Shown piece after piece: positions 17,621 through 25,135 of a stretch of DNA of 42,983 nucleotides (positions are counted from its first letter, which is position 1; each line of letters begins with the position of its first letter). The notes beneath the pieces were generated by a model. The model was not told the origin of the DNA. It did no database searches and worked only from the letters and a program-made list of their open reading frames with translations. The stretch is from assembly GCA_009695305.1 (NCBI GenBank), contig SIBG01000032.1, positions 1-42,983 on the forward strand, written 5' to 3'. Source of the stretch: Opitutus sp. (GTDB lineage: Bacteria > Verrucomicrobiota > Verrucomicrobiia > Opitutales > Opitutaceae). The translations under genes and the position numbers were made by a program.

Positions 17621-18236
17621 ATGCGCATCGACTGGATTTATCTTCTGCCCGCCCTCGCGCTCCTTCTCACGCCGATCAGTGTGTTCCATGGCCGGAAGGT
17701 GCGCTATCTCTCCATCTCGCGCGACTGGGATTCCCATCTGCGGCAAATCGTGACGCTGGGCTTCCACCCCGCCGACCTCGCCCGCGCCGCCCTCGGCGGC
17801 TGGCTCCTGTTCAAGGCACTTGGCACTGTTCCCGATGCCCACGGACTCGCCCGCTACGCCGTGGTGATGACGCAGGCAGCCATCATGATTGTCGGAACGT
17901 TGGTGCAAACCGTCACCTGCAAGGAAGAGGACTGCGCCCACGCACCATTCGCTTTTATCGGGGGGGGTGCTGCTCGGCGTCTATCCGCCCGCGATCGCCG
18001 GGCTGCCCCTCCTGCTGGCCGTTACCCTCGCCGGCGGGGCGCGCACCGCCGCGGCATTTTTTCCCGTGCTCTCGCTCGCGCTGGCGGGCTTGGGGTTCGG
18101 GTTTGGCGGAAAAGCAATTCTCCTCCAACTCGTCGGCGGCGTGGGCGCGGCCCTGCTCCCGTGGCTGTGGGCCATGCTGTTCCACCGCGACCTGATCGTC
18201 AGCTATCGCGCAAGGCGGCACGGCGAAACTTTCTAG
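17621..18236 (+). CDS. Small integral membrane protein, frameshifted in a G8 run
   Basis: The frame starting at 17621 (MRIDWIYLLPALALLLTPISVFHGRKVRYLSISRDW) encodes membrane helices and remains sensible to AHAPFAFIGG. Eight consecutive G residues (17960-17967) then throw it out of frame. The coherent continuation, GVLLGVYPPAIAGLPLLLAVTLAGGARTAAAFFPVLSLALAGLGF, is in another frame and ends at the TAG at 18234-18236. The joined length of 616 bases is one more than a multiple of three, so one G too many explains it; the repaired product has 204 residues and five or six membrane helices. I do not recognise the family. It lies 84 bases after the histidine kinase on the same strand. The final TAG overlaps the stop of the convergent gene (CTAG). 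Confidence 0.65.
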
Positions 18237-19453
18237 TCGAGCCGCGCCTGCAGCGCCGCGATTTCGCCCGCCCGCGTCGGATCGCCGGCGAGGTTCTTCA
18301 TCTCCAGCGGATCGTTTTCCAAATCAAAGAACAGCCACGGTGAACCATCGGCGTTCATCACGAGCTTTCGCCCTTTCGTTCGCCCGCCGCGCCACACTCG
18401 ATCGCACTGCTGCGGCCGCGCGACGATCGACGGCATCGAAATCCGCGCAAATTCATTTTCAACTTTCGGTTTCCGCTGGTCGATTCTCCCGAACATCATC
18501 GCCGGCAAATCCACCAGCGACACCGTAGCGTGGTCCTGCCGTCCGCGGTCTTCCGTCGCCTGCCCTCTGATCAAAAGCGGCACCCGCACGCTCTCTTCAT
18601 GTGGCCAGCCTTTGCGGAACAAACCGTGCGCCCCGTGCAGGTCGCCGTGCACGCTGGTGAAAACGACCACGGTGTCCTCGCGTTTTGCTTCCGGGAGGAG
18701 AATTCGCCCAATCGCGCGATCCGTCGCCTCAATGTGCGCATAGTAGCCGGCGAGTTCTCGTCGCGCCTGCGCTTCCGCCTCACCGCCCCGCGGCACGTTG
18801 GCCGGCAAAATAATTTCGCGGGGATCGCGCGCCGCCACGCCCGCCGCCGGCGCCTCATAAGGCGGATGCGGTGCCTCCAGACTGACGACGCAAAACCACG
18901 GGCGGGTTTCGACGCCCCGCCGTTCAAACAAAAAATCAGCGGCGCGCGCGCACACGACATCGCTCTGATAACCCGCCTGTTTCTCCGGCTGCACCAGCCG
19001 TGAGCCATGTAGCCAGGGGTCGTTGAGCAAAAACCCGCTCTCAAATCCTTCCCAAAACTCAAACCCACCCCGCCCCTCCGGCGGCACGACCATTCTCGCG
19101 TGGGCCTCTCCCACCAGTGGCGCGTTTGGATCGCGTTTCGCCAGATGCCATTTCCCAAAAAATGCCGTCGCATAGCCGCGTGCGCCCAGGTCGTGCGCGA
19201 TCGTCCGCGCCCCGAGCGGCAATGGATCGAAGTAGTCGCTCACGCCATTCTCCGGCGACGGCACGCCGGTGAGCAGGGCCGCGCGCGCCAACGGCCCGAA
19301 CGGATGCGGCGTCACCGCCTGCGAATAATTCACGCTTTCCGCCGCGAGCGCGTCGAGGTGCGGCGTGTGGGCGTTGGGATCGCCCGCGTAGCCGCACGCC
19401 GCCGCCCGCCATTGCGTCGTGACGATCCACAGGATGTTGGGCGGGGAAGGCAT
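18233..19453 (-). CDS. Sulfatase-family protein lacking the catalytic residues (putative pseudoenzyme)
   Basis: A 406-residue protein with the overall sulfatase sequence: start PNILWIVTTQWRAAACGYAGD, then TPHLDALAAESVNYSQAV, LARAALLTGVPSPENGV, FFGKWHLAK (100-106), HIEATDRAIGRIL, the HGDLHGAHGLFRKGWPHEESVRVPLL block and a C-terminal FDLENDPLEMKNLAGD. The residues needed for catalysis are changed. The first metal-binding Asp of the usual (T)DQ motif is Thr13. The formylglycine Cys/Ser of CxPxR is Gly53, in the sequence GPLAR. The Asp of SDHGD is Val268, in SVHGD. Lys101, His103 and His269 remain. It has no signal peptide, unlike the two sulfatases at 32773-35926. The start at 19453 matches the family; it is divergent from the DUF1080 gene. 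A non-hydrolytic role or recent loss of function are both possible. Confidence 0.85.
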   Translation of the reverse strand: MPSPPNILWIVTTQWRAAACGYAGDPNAHTPHLDALAAESVNYSQAVTPHPFGPLARAALLTGVPSPENGVSDYFDPLPLGARTIAHDLGARGYATAFFGKWHLAKRDPNAPLVGEAHARMVVPPEGRGGFEFWEGFESGFLLNDPWLHGSRLVQPEKQAGYQSDVVCARAADFLFERRGVETRPWFCVVSLEAPHPPYEAPAAGVAARDPREIILPANVPRGGEAEAQARRELAGYYAHIEATDRAIGRILLPEAKREDTVVVFTSVHGDLHGAHGLFRKGWPHEESVRVPLLIRGQATEDRGRQDHATVSLVDLPAMMFGRIDQRKPKVENEFARISMPSIVARPQQCDRVWRGGRTKGRKLVMNADGSPWLFFDLENDPLEMKNLAGDPTRAGEIAALQARLD

Positions 19454-19612
19454 GGGCTCGAAGGCGTTGCCGAGTGGAGCGGAAAAAAGCGGCGGGCGCG
19501 AGCCGGGCATTCCCGTCAATTACCATTTGCCTCCGACGGTCCGCTAGGTTGGATGAGATCGAACGCCTTTGCTCCTTGAAGGCACCCCGCACCGCCCGTC
19601 CCTCCGCCTGCC

Positions 19613-20818
19613 ATGAAACTCCACCCCGTCTTCACCGCCGCCTTCTCAGCGTCGCTGCTCGCCTCAGTCGCCCCCAGCGCGCCTTCCACTGGCACGCCGT
19701 TCACGGGCAACCCGCCCACCGCGACCCGTCCGTGGGCCGTGCATGATCAAAACCGTCCGCAGCCGAAGCGCATCGAGCCGGGCACGTTCAGCACGCCCAC
19801 TCAGCCCGGCCAGCCACCGTCCGACGCCATCGTGCTATTTGACGGCACCGAGGCTTCGCTGGCGAACTGGGAGATGGAACCGAAAAATGGCAAGGCCGGT
19901 GGACCGGCCAAATGGATCCTCAAGGACGGCGCGATGGAGTGCGCCGCAGGCACGGGCGTCATCCGCACCAAGGAACATTTCGGAGATTGCCAGCTGCACG
20001 TCGAATGGGCGGCCCCTGCCGTGGTCAAGGGCGACAGCCAGGGTCGGGGCAACAGCGGGATTTTTCTCATGGGCATTTGCGAAGTGCAGGTGCTCGACAG
20101 CTACCACAACCCTTCCTACGCGGATGGCGGAGCCAATGCGGTTTATGCCGTGAGTCCGCCCCTGGCCAACGCCCTGCGGCCACCGGGAGAGTTTCAAGTC
20201 GTCGACATCGTTTTCCGCCGCCCCATCTTTAAGGACTCAAAATTGATCGAGGCGGGACACGTCACCGTGTTCTGCAATGGTGTGATCATGCAGGACGGCA
20301 CGCCCATCATTGGCGAAAACTACAATCAAGTCGGCTGGATCCCGAAAGTGTTTCCGGAAACCGGTCCGCTGAAATTCCAAGACCACGGCAATCCCGTTCG
20401 CTTCCGCAACATTTGGTATCGCCCGCTGCCCCCGCGCCCCATCGACGGCGGCACGGACGGCGACCTCACCGCCGAAGCCACGACCGCCAAGCGGAAGGAA
20501 ATCGCCGCGACCGTTCGCGCCGATGCCGCAAAGCTCGCCGCCAACTCCACCGCCCAGATGCTCCGCCTCGCCGAATCCCTCGTTTATGAAAACGACCCGG
20601 CCACCAACACGACGGTCGAGCAATTGGCGACCGCCTACGCGGGCGGCCTGAAGTCGCTCGATTCGACCGCCCTCGAGGCGAAGAAATCCGAGATCCTCTC
20701 AGTCACCCGCGCATTTCACTATCTGGCGAAATGGACCATCGTGCCCGCAACGTTTGGCCCCAAGGTCGCGTTGGAGCAGCTCGCCGAAAAGTCCGGCTGG
20801 AACCTCCCTCGGAAATAG
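19613..20818 (+). CDS. Secreted DUF1080 (3-keto-disaccharide hydrolase-type) protein
   Basis: A 401-residue protein with a signal peptide (MKLHPVFTAAFSASLLASVAPSA). The DUF1080 domain runs from about residue 72 (DAIVLFDGTEASLANWE) to about 270 and includes the family blocks WILKDGAMECAAGTGVIRTKEHFGDCQLHVEW, GRGNSGIFLMGICEVQVLDSY and the closing PLKFQDHGNPVRFRNIWYRPL. The domain is a concanavalin-type jelly roll seen in glycoside-binding or -cleaving proteins of Planctomycetota, Verrucomicrobiota and Bacteroidota; some members hydrolyse 3-keto-glycosides. A helical C-terminal segment (about 280-400) is extra to the core domain. A clear terminator follows at 20914. Substrate unknown. Confidence 0.88.
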   Translation: MKLHPVFTAAFSASLLASVAPSAPSTGTPFTGNPPTATRPWAVHDQNRPQPKRIEPGTFSTPTQPGQPPSDAIVLFDGTEASLANWEMEPKNGKAGGPAKWILKDGAMECAAGTGVIRTKEHFGDCQLHVEWAAPAVVKGDSQGRGNSGIFLMGICEVQVLDSYHNPSYADGGANAVYAVSPPLANALRPPGEFQVVDIVFRRPIFKDSKLIEAGHVTVFCNGVIMQDGTPIIGENYNQVGWIPKVFPETGPLKFQDHGNPVRFRNIWYRPLPPRPIDGGTDGDLTAEATTAKRKEIAATVRADAAKLAANSTAQMLRLAESLVYENDPATNTTVEQLATAYAGGLKSLDSTALEAKKSEILSVTRAFHYLAKWTIVPATFGPKVALEQLAEKSGWNLPRK

Positions 20819-20913
20819 GCCGGCCACTGCTCGCTGCGCCGATCGCAACGTCACCCCACGCGCGCCCCTCGTCGCCCTGCGCGTCTGCGCCGGGACTCGT
20901 CCTCTCACCCCAG

Positions 20914-20937
20914 GCCCGCTTCGGCGGGCTTTTTTTT
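20914..20937 (+). terminator. Intrinsic terminator after the DUF1080 gene
   Basis: A perfect GCCCGC-ttcg-GCGGGC hairpin (20914-20929) with a stable UUCG-type tetraloop is followed directly by eight T residues (20930-20937). It lies 96 bases after the stop at 20818 and before the hydrolase gene at 21006. It is the clearest terminator in the window. Confidence 0.9.
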
Positions 20938-21005
20938 CGGTCGGCGCGCTTTTGAAATTTTATCCGTGTCCATCCGGGCGCATCCATGGTTAAACCTCCT
21001 CCGCC

Positions 21006-21800
21006 ATGACCATCATCGATTCCGAAACCGCCGACCTCTCCACGCCCTCCGGCCCGATGCGCACCTACGTCTTCCGCCCGCAGGCGCCCGGCCGTTATCC
21101 CGGCATCCTGCTCTTTTCGGAAATCTTTCAAGTCACCGGCCCCATCCGCCGCACCGCCGCGCTCCTCGCCGGCCACGGCTTCATCGTCGCCGTGCCAGAA
21201 ATCTACCACGAATTCGAGCCCGCCGGCACCGTGCTGGCCTATGACCAAGTCGGCGCCGACCGCGGCAACACCCTTAAAACCACGAAACCTCTCGACGGCT
21301 ACGATGCCGACGCCCGCGCGGTCCTCGCTTTTCTGAAAACCTCCGAGCACTGCACCGGCAAACTTGGCGTGCTCGGGATCTGCATCGGCGGCCACCTCGC
21401 CTTCCGCGCCGCGATGAACGCCGACGTGCTCGCAGCGACCTGTTTCTACGCAACCGACATCCATAAACGCGGGCTCGGTCTCGGCATGAACGACAACTCC
21501 CTCGACCGCATCCCCGAAATCAAAGGCGAACTGCTCATGATCTACGGTCGCCAAGACCCGCACGTCCCGCTCGAAGGCCGCGTCAAAATCCAAGCCGCCC
21601 TCAACGCCGCCGGCACGCACTTCACGTGGCACGAATTCAACGGCGCCCACGCCTTCCTCCGCGATGAAGGCTATCGCTACGACCCCGAACTCGCGCTCCA
21701 AAGCTACCACCTCGCCCTCGCCCTCTTCCGCCGCAAACTCGGCGAAGGCGACCGCCGCGATGCCAACCTCGTCGGCGGACCGACCGAGACGAAGCATTGA
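21006..21800 (+). CDS. Dienelactone hydrolase family protein
   Basis: A 264-residue alpha/beta hydrolase. The nucleophile is Cys126 in GICIGG (the DLH family uses G-x-C-x-G-G), with Asp184 (GRQDPHVP) and His215 (FNGAHAFL) completing the triad. The N-terminal part YVFRPQAPGRYPGILLFSEIFQVTGPIRRTAALLAGHGFIVAVPEIYHE is typical of the family. Members hydrolyse lactones and related esters; the true substrate is not predictable, and many are general detoxifying or accessory hydrolases. There is no signal peptide, so it is cytoplasmic. It follows a terminator and has its own short leader, so it is probably a single-gene unit. It converges with the gene at 21830-23728. Confidence 0.9.
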   Translation: MTIIDSETADLSTPSGPMRTYVFRPQAPGRYPGILLFSEIFQVTGPIRRTAALLAGHGFIVAVPEIYHEFEPAGTVLAYDQVGADRGNTLKTTKPLDGYDADARAVLAFLKTSEHCTGKLGVLGICIGGHLAFRAAMNADVLAATCFYATDIHKRGLGLGMNDNSLDRIPEIKGELLMIYGRQDPHVPLEGRVKIQAALNAAGTHFTWHEFNGAHAFLRDEGYRYDPELALQSYHLALALFRRKLGEGDRRDANLVGGPTETKH

Positions 21801-21829
21801 CTTGCCGGTAGCCTCTCAGCGCCGCACGC

Positions 21830-23728
21830 CTACTTCGTTTTCTTTTTTCCCCGCCCCAACCGGTAGAGCGGCGCGTCCTCGAATAGTTTCGCCGTGGGCA
21901 GGCGTCCGAGAAACTCGAAGCCGACGGCGGCCACACCCTCGGCGCCACACAGGGCGGCGAATTCCTGGGTCACGTAAATCTGCCCCTGCGGCGTGATCGG
22001 CTCGACGCGGGCGGCCCGGTTCACGTGCGAACCGATGCAGCTGCGACGCTTCAACACGGGATCGTCGTAGGAATACACCGGACCCGCGTGGAGCACCGCC
22101 CGGATCCCCAGATCCGCCGGCAGCCCCAACTGACCCCAGTTGGTCCGCGCCACAGTGTCGCGCAACTCGAGCGCAAACAGCGCCGCGTCCCCAAGCCCAT
22201 CATAGACAAAATAATTCGAACGGCCCCAGCTCTCGCTCACCGCGGGACCCGCGGGCATGCTGGCGAGCAGCCGCGCCACCGCGCCCTTGAACTCCGCGAT
22301 GAACGCCGGCATTTGGTGCTCGGCGATTTTTTTGAAGTTCATGACCTCGGCGAACAGCATCGCCTTGATCTCTTGTTGCAGGCCCGGCGGTTTCGGCGTG
22401 GGCGGCGCCTCCGCGCCACTGGCGGGGACCGGGGCGCCCGCGACCACAGCCGGACCCGGGGAAATCACAAAGGGATTGAGCTGACGGCGCCGCCACTCCT
22501 CGACCACGCTGCCCGTGCCGCCCGCCTTCACGGCCGGCTTGCCGTCCCACAGGGTGATCGGCTTGAGGTCGAGATCCAGCGCCTGCGCCTGTAACACCGC
22601 CATGCCGGTCATGATCCGGTTGGCATAGATCAACGCCATGGACGAGGTGGCATCCGAATTCGCTCCCGAGTATTCCGAGGGGTTGGCGATCAGGATCGTG
22701 GTCGAGAGACCGAGCACATTGTGAAACCGGCGCTCCCAGTCGGGTCCGCCGAAACTCACGCTCTGGCGCTTAAACTCATTCACCGGACAAGGCAGGACGA
22801 GATTAACCTTCGCATCCATCTCGAGCAGGCACTCGCAAAAAAGAATGTCTCCGCCGCACGCCGCCGAGGAATAGCCGTAGGCCGCTTTGACCTGTTTCAG
22901 GTGCCGGGAAATCTGCTCGCGAATCTCCGGCTCCCGCTCCGCCGCAAATCGCGCCGGCACGCGCCCCACCGGATCGACCATGTGGCCGGAAAAAACCGCC
23001 ACCGTCGGAAAATCGAAACACTGGTTCAGCCAATCCTGCGGTTGTCCGGCGAAGCCCAGAATCTCGCGCGCCTGACGCCGCATCGAGGCCAGATCCCGCC
23101 AGCGGCCCGCGAACGCCGCCGCCACCTGCCGGTAAAATTCCGCCGCTTCCTGGATTTCTCCCCGGTGCGTCAGCGCCTCGGCCAGCGTGCCCAGCAGCCA
23201 GCCATCCGGCGCGCCCTCGGCTTCCTTCACCTGGGTCCGGCAAAGCTTTGCGACGGTCTTCGCGCATTTCTCCGCCGCGTATCGCTCCCCCCGCGCCGCC
23301 AGGGTGAACGCGAGGTTGATGCCCGGATAATACGCTTCGTTCAGCGTAAAGGCGTCCTCGTAACACCTGGAAGATCGCTGGAGTGCGTCCGTCGCCTCCC
23401 GCGGATCGTTCGCGTGCCGCCACATCTCCTTGTAGACCCGGCCCTGCAGGCACAGCGTTTCCTCATCGGTCACGGATTCCTTCAACAACTCGGCCAGCAT
23501 CTCGCGCGCGCCGTCGAGCGCCCCGGTCTGGGCCAGCGCGAGCGCCATCTGCTGCCGCAGTTTCCGGCTGCTGCCAAACCGCGCCAGTCCGTCCCGCGCC
23601 ACTTCGATCGCGGTCAGGAGCTGGCCCGCCGACGCCGCCTCCTTGGCCATTTTCTCGTATTCGCCGAGATCTTGGGACAACGCCAAGTTAGAAGTGATCG
23701 TATCGTCCTGGTCCGATTCCATTGTCAT
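21830..23728 (-). CDS. TPR / Rossmann-like / class III nucleotide cyclase-like fusion
   Basis: A 632-residue soluble protein with three parts. Residues about 20-225 are TPR-like helices (LGEYEKMAKEAASAGQLLTAIEVARDGLARFG; TLAEALTHRGEIQEAAEFYRQV), of the kind called TRAFs-binding or TPR-S. Residues about 238-405 form an alpha/beta domain starting VAVFSGHMVD, with AAYGYSSAACGGDILFCECLLEMDAKVNLVLPC, which looks like a Rossmann-type nucleotide-recognition fold. After a Pro/Ala linker, residues about 450-630 resemble a class III cyclase: MLFAEVMNF at the first metal site (Glu where Asp is usual), LGDAALF at the second (Asp kept), and GSHVNRAARVEPITPQGQIYVT with the expected Asn and Arg. A low-activity cyclase or a nucleotide sensor are both possible. 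It is a monocistronic minus-strand gene. The start at 23728 is chosen; ATGs at 23722 and 23764 are alternatives. Confidence 0.75.
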   Translation of the reverse strand: MTMESDQDDTITSNLALSQDLGEYEKMAKEAASAGQLLTAIEVARDGLARFGSSRKLRQQMALALAQTGALDGAREMLAELLKESVTDEETLCLQGRVYKEMWRHANDPREATDALQRSSRCYEDAFTLNEAYYPGINLAFTLAARGERYAAEKCAKTVAKLCRTQVKEAEGAPDGWLLGTLAEALTHRGEIQEAAEFYRQVAAAFAGRWRDLASMRRQAREILGFAGQPQDWLNQCFDFPTVAVFSGHMVDPVGRVPARFAAEREPEIREQISRHLKQVKAAYGYSSAACGGDILFCECLLEMDAKVNLVLPCPVNEFKRQSVSFGGPDWERRFHNVLGLSTTILIANPSEYSGANSDATSSMALIYANRIMTGMAVLQAQALDLDLKPITLWDGKPAVKAGGTGSVVEEWRRRQLNPFVISPGPAVVAGAPVPASGAEAPPTPKPPGLQQEIKAMLFAEVMNFKKIAEHQMPAFIAEFKGAVARLLASMPAGPAVSESWGRSNYFVYDGLGDAALFALELRDTVARTNWGQLGLPADLGIRAVLHAGPVYSYDDPVLKRRSCIGSHVNRAARVEPITPQGQIYVTQEFAALCGAEGVAAVGFEFLGRLPTAKLFEDAPLYRLGRGKKKTK

Positions 23729-23980
23729 GGGTTCGGACGCTGAATAAATTTCCGCACACTGCAACCCTGCGCTTGCGATTCCGCCAAATCGCCCGAAGCC
23801 CGTGTGCCGGCGTCGCCTCCGCCGGATTTGCCCCCGCCACCTGGATTCGTTTGGCCCGCGGCTCGCCTGAATCAGATCCGCCGCCGGGCTCCACTACGCT
23901 GATATCTCTGCGCTCGCCCCACTATCCCTTCATCGCTCAGTCTTCCGTTCTCTCTATCTCTCCCTCTTCCGACTTCTCTC

Positions 23981-25009
23981 ATGTCCACGATCAAACTACC
24001 CAAAGCCCCGCGCATTCTCACCACCACCGTCGGCTCGTATCCCGTGCCCGACTGGCTCGCCGCTCTCCCGAGCGAACAAGCCGTCATCGACGCCACGCGC
24101 GTCGTCTTCGATCTGCAACGCCAGGCCGGTATCGACCTGCCCACCGACGGCGAACTCTATCGGTTCGACGTGAATCACCCCGACACCAACGGCATGATCG
24201 AATATTTCATCCGTCCGATGGCCGGCATCTCGTCCGTCGTCGGCCGCTCGATCACCGATGAATTTTCGCGCCACCACCCGATGGGCTTCCGCCGCAAACC
24301 CGCGGGCGTCGTCACCGGCCCGCTCGGCGAAGGTTCGCTTAATCTGCTCGCCGACTGCCAGCGCGCCGCCGCCGTCGCGGGCGGTCCGTTCAAGTTCACG
24401 GTCACCAGTCCCTACATGCTCGCGCGCACGCTGCTCGACCACCACTACCGCGATTTCGCCCGCCTGACGATGGCCCTCGGCCAGGTGCTCGCGGCCCAGA
24501 TGCCGGGCCTCCCCGCGCCGTGCGTGCAAGTCGACGAAGCCAACATCCCCGGCAATCCCGCCGACGCCCCGCTCGCCGCTGCCTCGATGAATCTCGTGCT
24601 CGACGCGATGCCACGCGGCACCGAGCGCGCCGTGCATTTCTGCTTTGGCAACTATGGCGGCCAGACGATCCAGAAGGGGAATTGGCAAAAACTCCTCGCC
24701 TTCCTCAACTCCCTGCACACGGACCACCTCGTCCTGGAGCTCGCCCACCGCCCGGCGGCGGACCTTGATGCGCTCAAGCTCATCGACAAGAAAATCTCCC
24801 TCGGCATCGGGGTCATCGACATCAAGGTCAACCACGTCGAAACCCCCGACGAAGTCGCCGCGCGCATCGCCGCCGTGGAGAAAAAAGTGGGCCCCGGCCG
24901 CGTGCGCTGGGTGCACCCCGACTGCGGTTTCTGGATGTTAAAGCGCTCGATCGCCGACCGCAAAATCGAGGCGCTCGTCCGCGGCCGTGATCTCTATCTC
25001 GGCCGGTGA
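23981..25009 (+). CDS. MetE C-terminal-domain-like (core-MetE) zinc methyltransferase family protein
   Basis: A 342-residue protein with the fold and zinc site of the catalytic domain of cobalamin-independent methionine synthase but without its N-terminal half. Evidence: the start ILTTTVGSYPVP, DLPTDGELYR (53-61), VQVDEANIP (183-190) and the four zinc ligands of the family at His219 and Cys221 (HFCFGNYGG), Glu253 (LELAHRP) and Cys315 (VHPDCGFW). Full-length MetE transfers a methyl group from methyltetrahydrofolate to homocysteine. Short forms use other methyl donors or catalyse thiol additions such as epoxyalkane:CoM transfer. Context (glycosidase-like, dioxygenase, dehydrogenase) suggests a catabolic or biosynthetic step rather than methionine synthesis. 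It is the first gene of a long same-strand run. The leader is rich in TCTCTC. Confidence 0.85.
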   Translation: MSTIKLPKAPRILTTTVGSYPVPDWLAALPSEQAVIDATRVVFDLQRQAGIDLPTDGELYRFDVNHPDTNGMIEYFIRPMAGISSVVGRSITDEFSRHHPMGFRRKPAGVVTGPLGEGSLNLLADCQRAAAVAGGPFKFTVTSPYMLARTLLDHHYRDFARLTMALGQVLAAQMPGLPAPCVQVDEANIPGNPADAPLAAASMNLVLDAMPRGTERAVHFCFGNYGGQTIQKGNWQKLLAFLNSLHTDHLVLELAHRPAADLDALKLIDKKISLGIGVIDIKVNHVETPDEVAARIAAVEKKVGPGRVRWVHPDCGFWMLKRSIADRKIEALVRGRDLYLGR

Positions 25010-25090
25010 CAGCGCGGCGGCTTTCCCAGCGGGGATTTGAGCCGCCCGACGCCACTCGTCGAAATATTCAGGATTGTTCAATTTGACACT

Positions 25091-25105
25091 GCCGCCCGTG
25101 GCGGC
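25091..25105. other. Short hairpin upstream of the glycosidase-like gene
   Basis: GCCGCC-cgt-GGCGGC (25091-25105) is a perfect 6-bp stem in the 126-base gap before the start at 25136. TTGACA sits immediately before it (25083-25088), but no matching -10 box is at the right distance. There is no T-run, so its role is open. Confidence 0.3.
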
Positions 25106-25135
25106 GTGCTTTCGGCTACTCTTTTCGAGCCATTC

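Noticed and set aside
23729..23980. Divergent gap between the cyclase-like gene and the MetE-core gene, searched for promoters or small genes
   Set aside because: Contains a pyrimidine-rich TCTC tract before the 23981 start, but no box pair, small frame or RNA structure that I can support.
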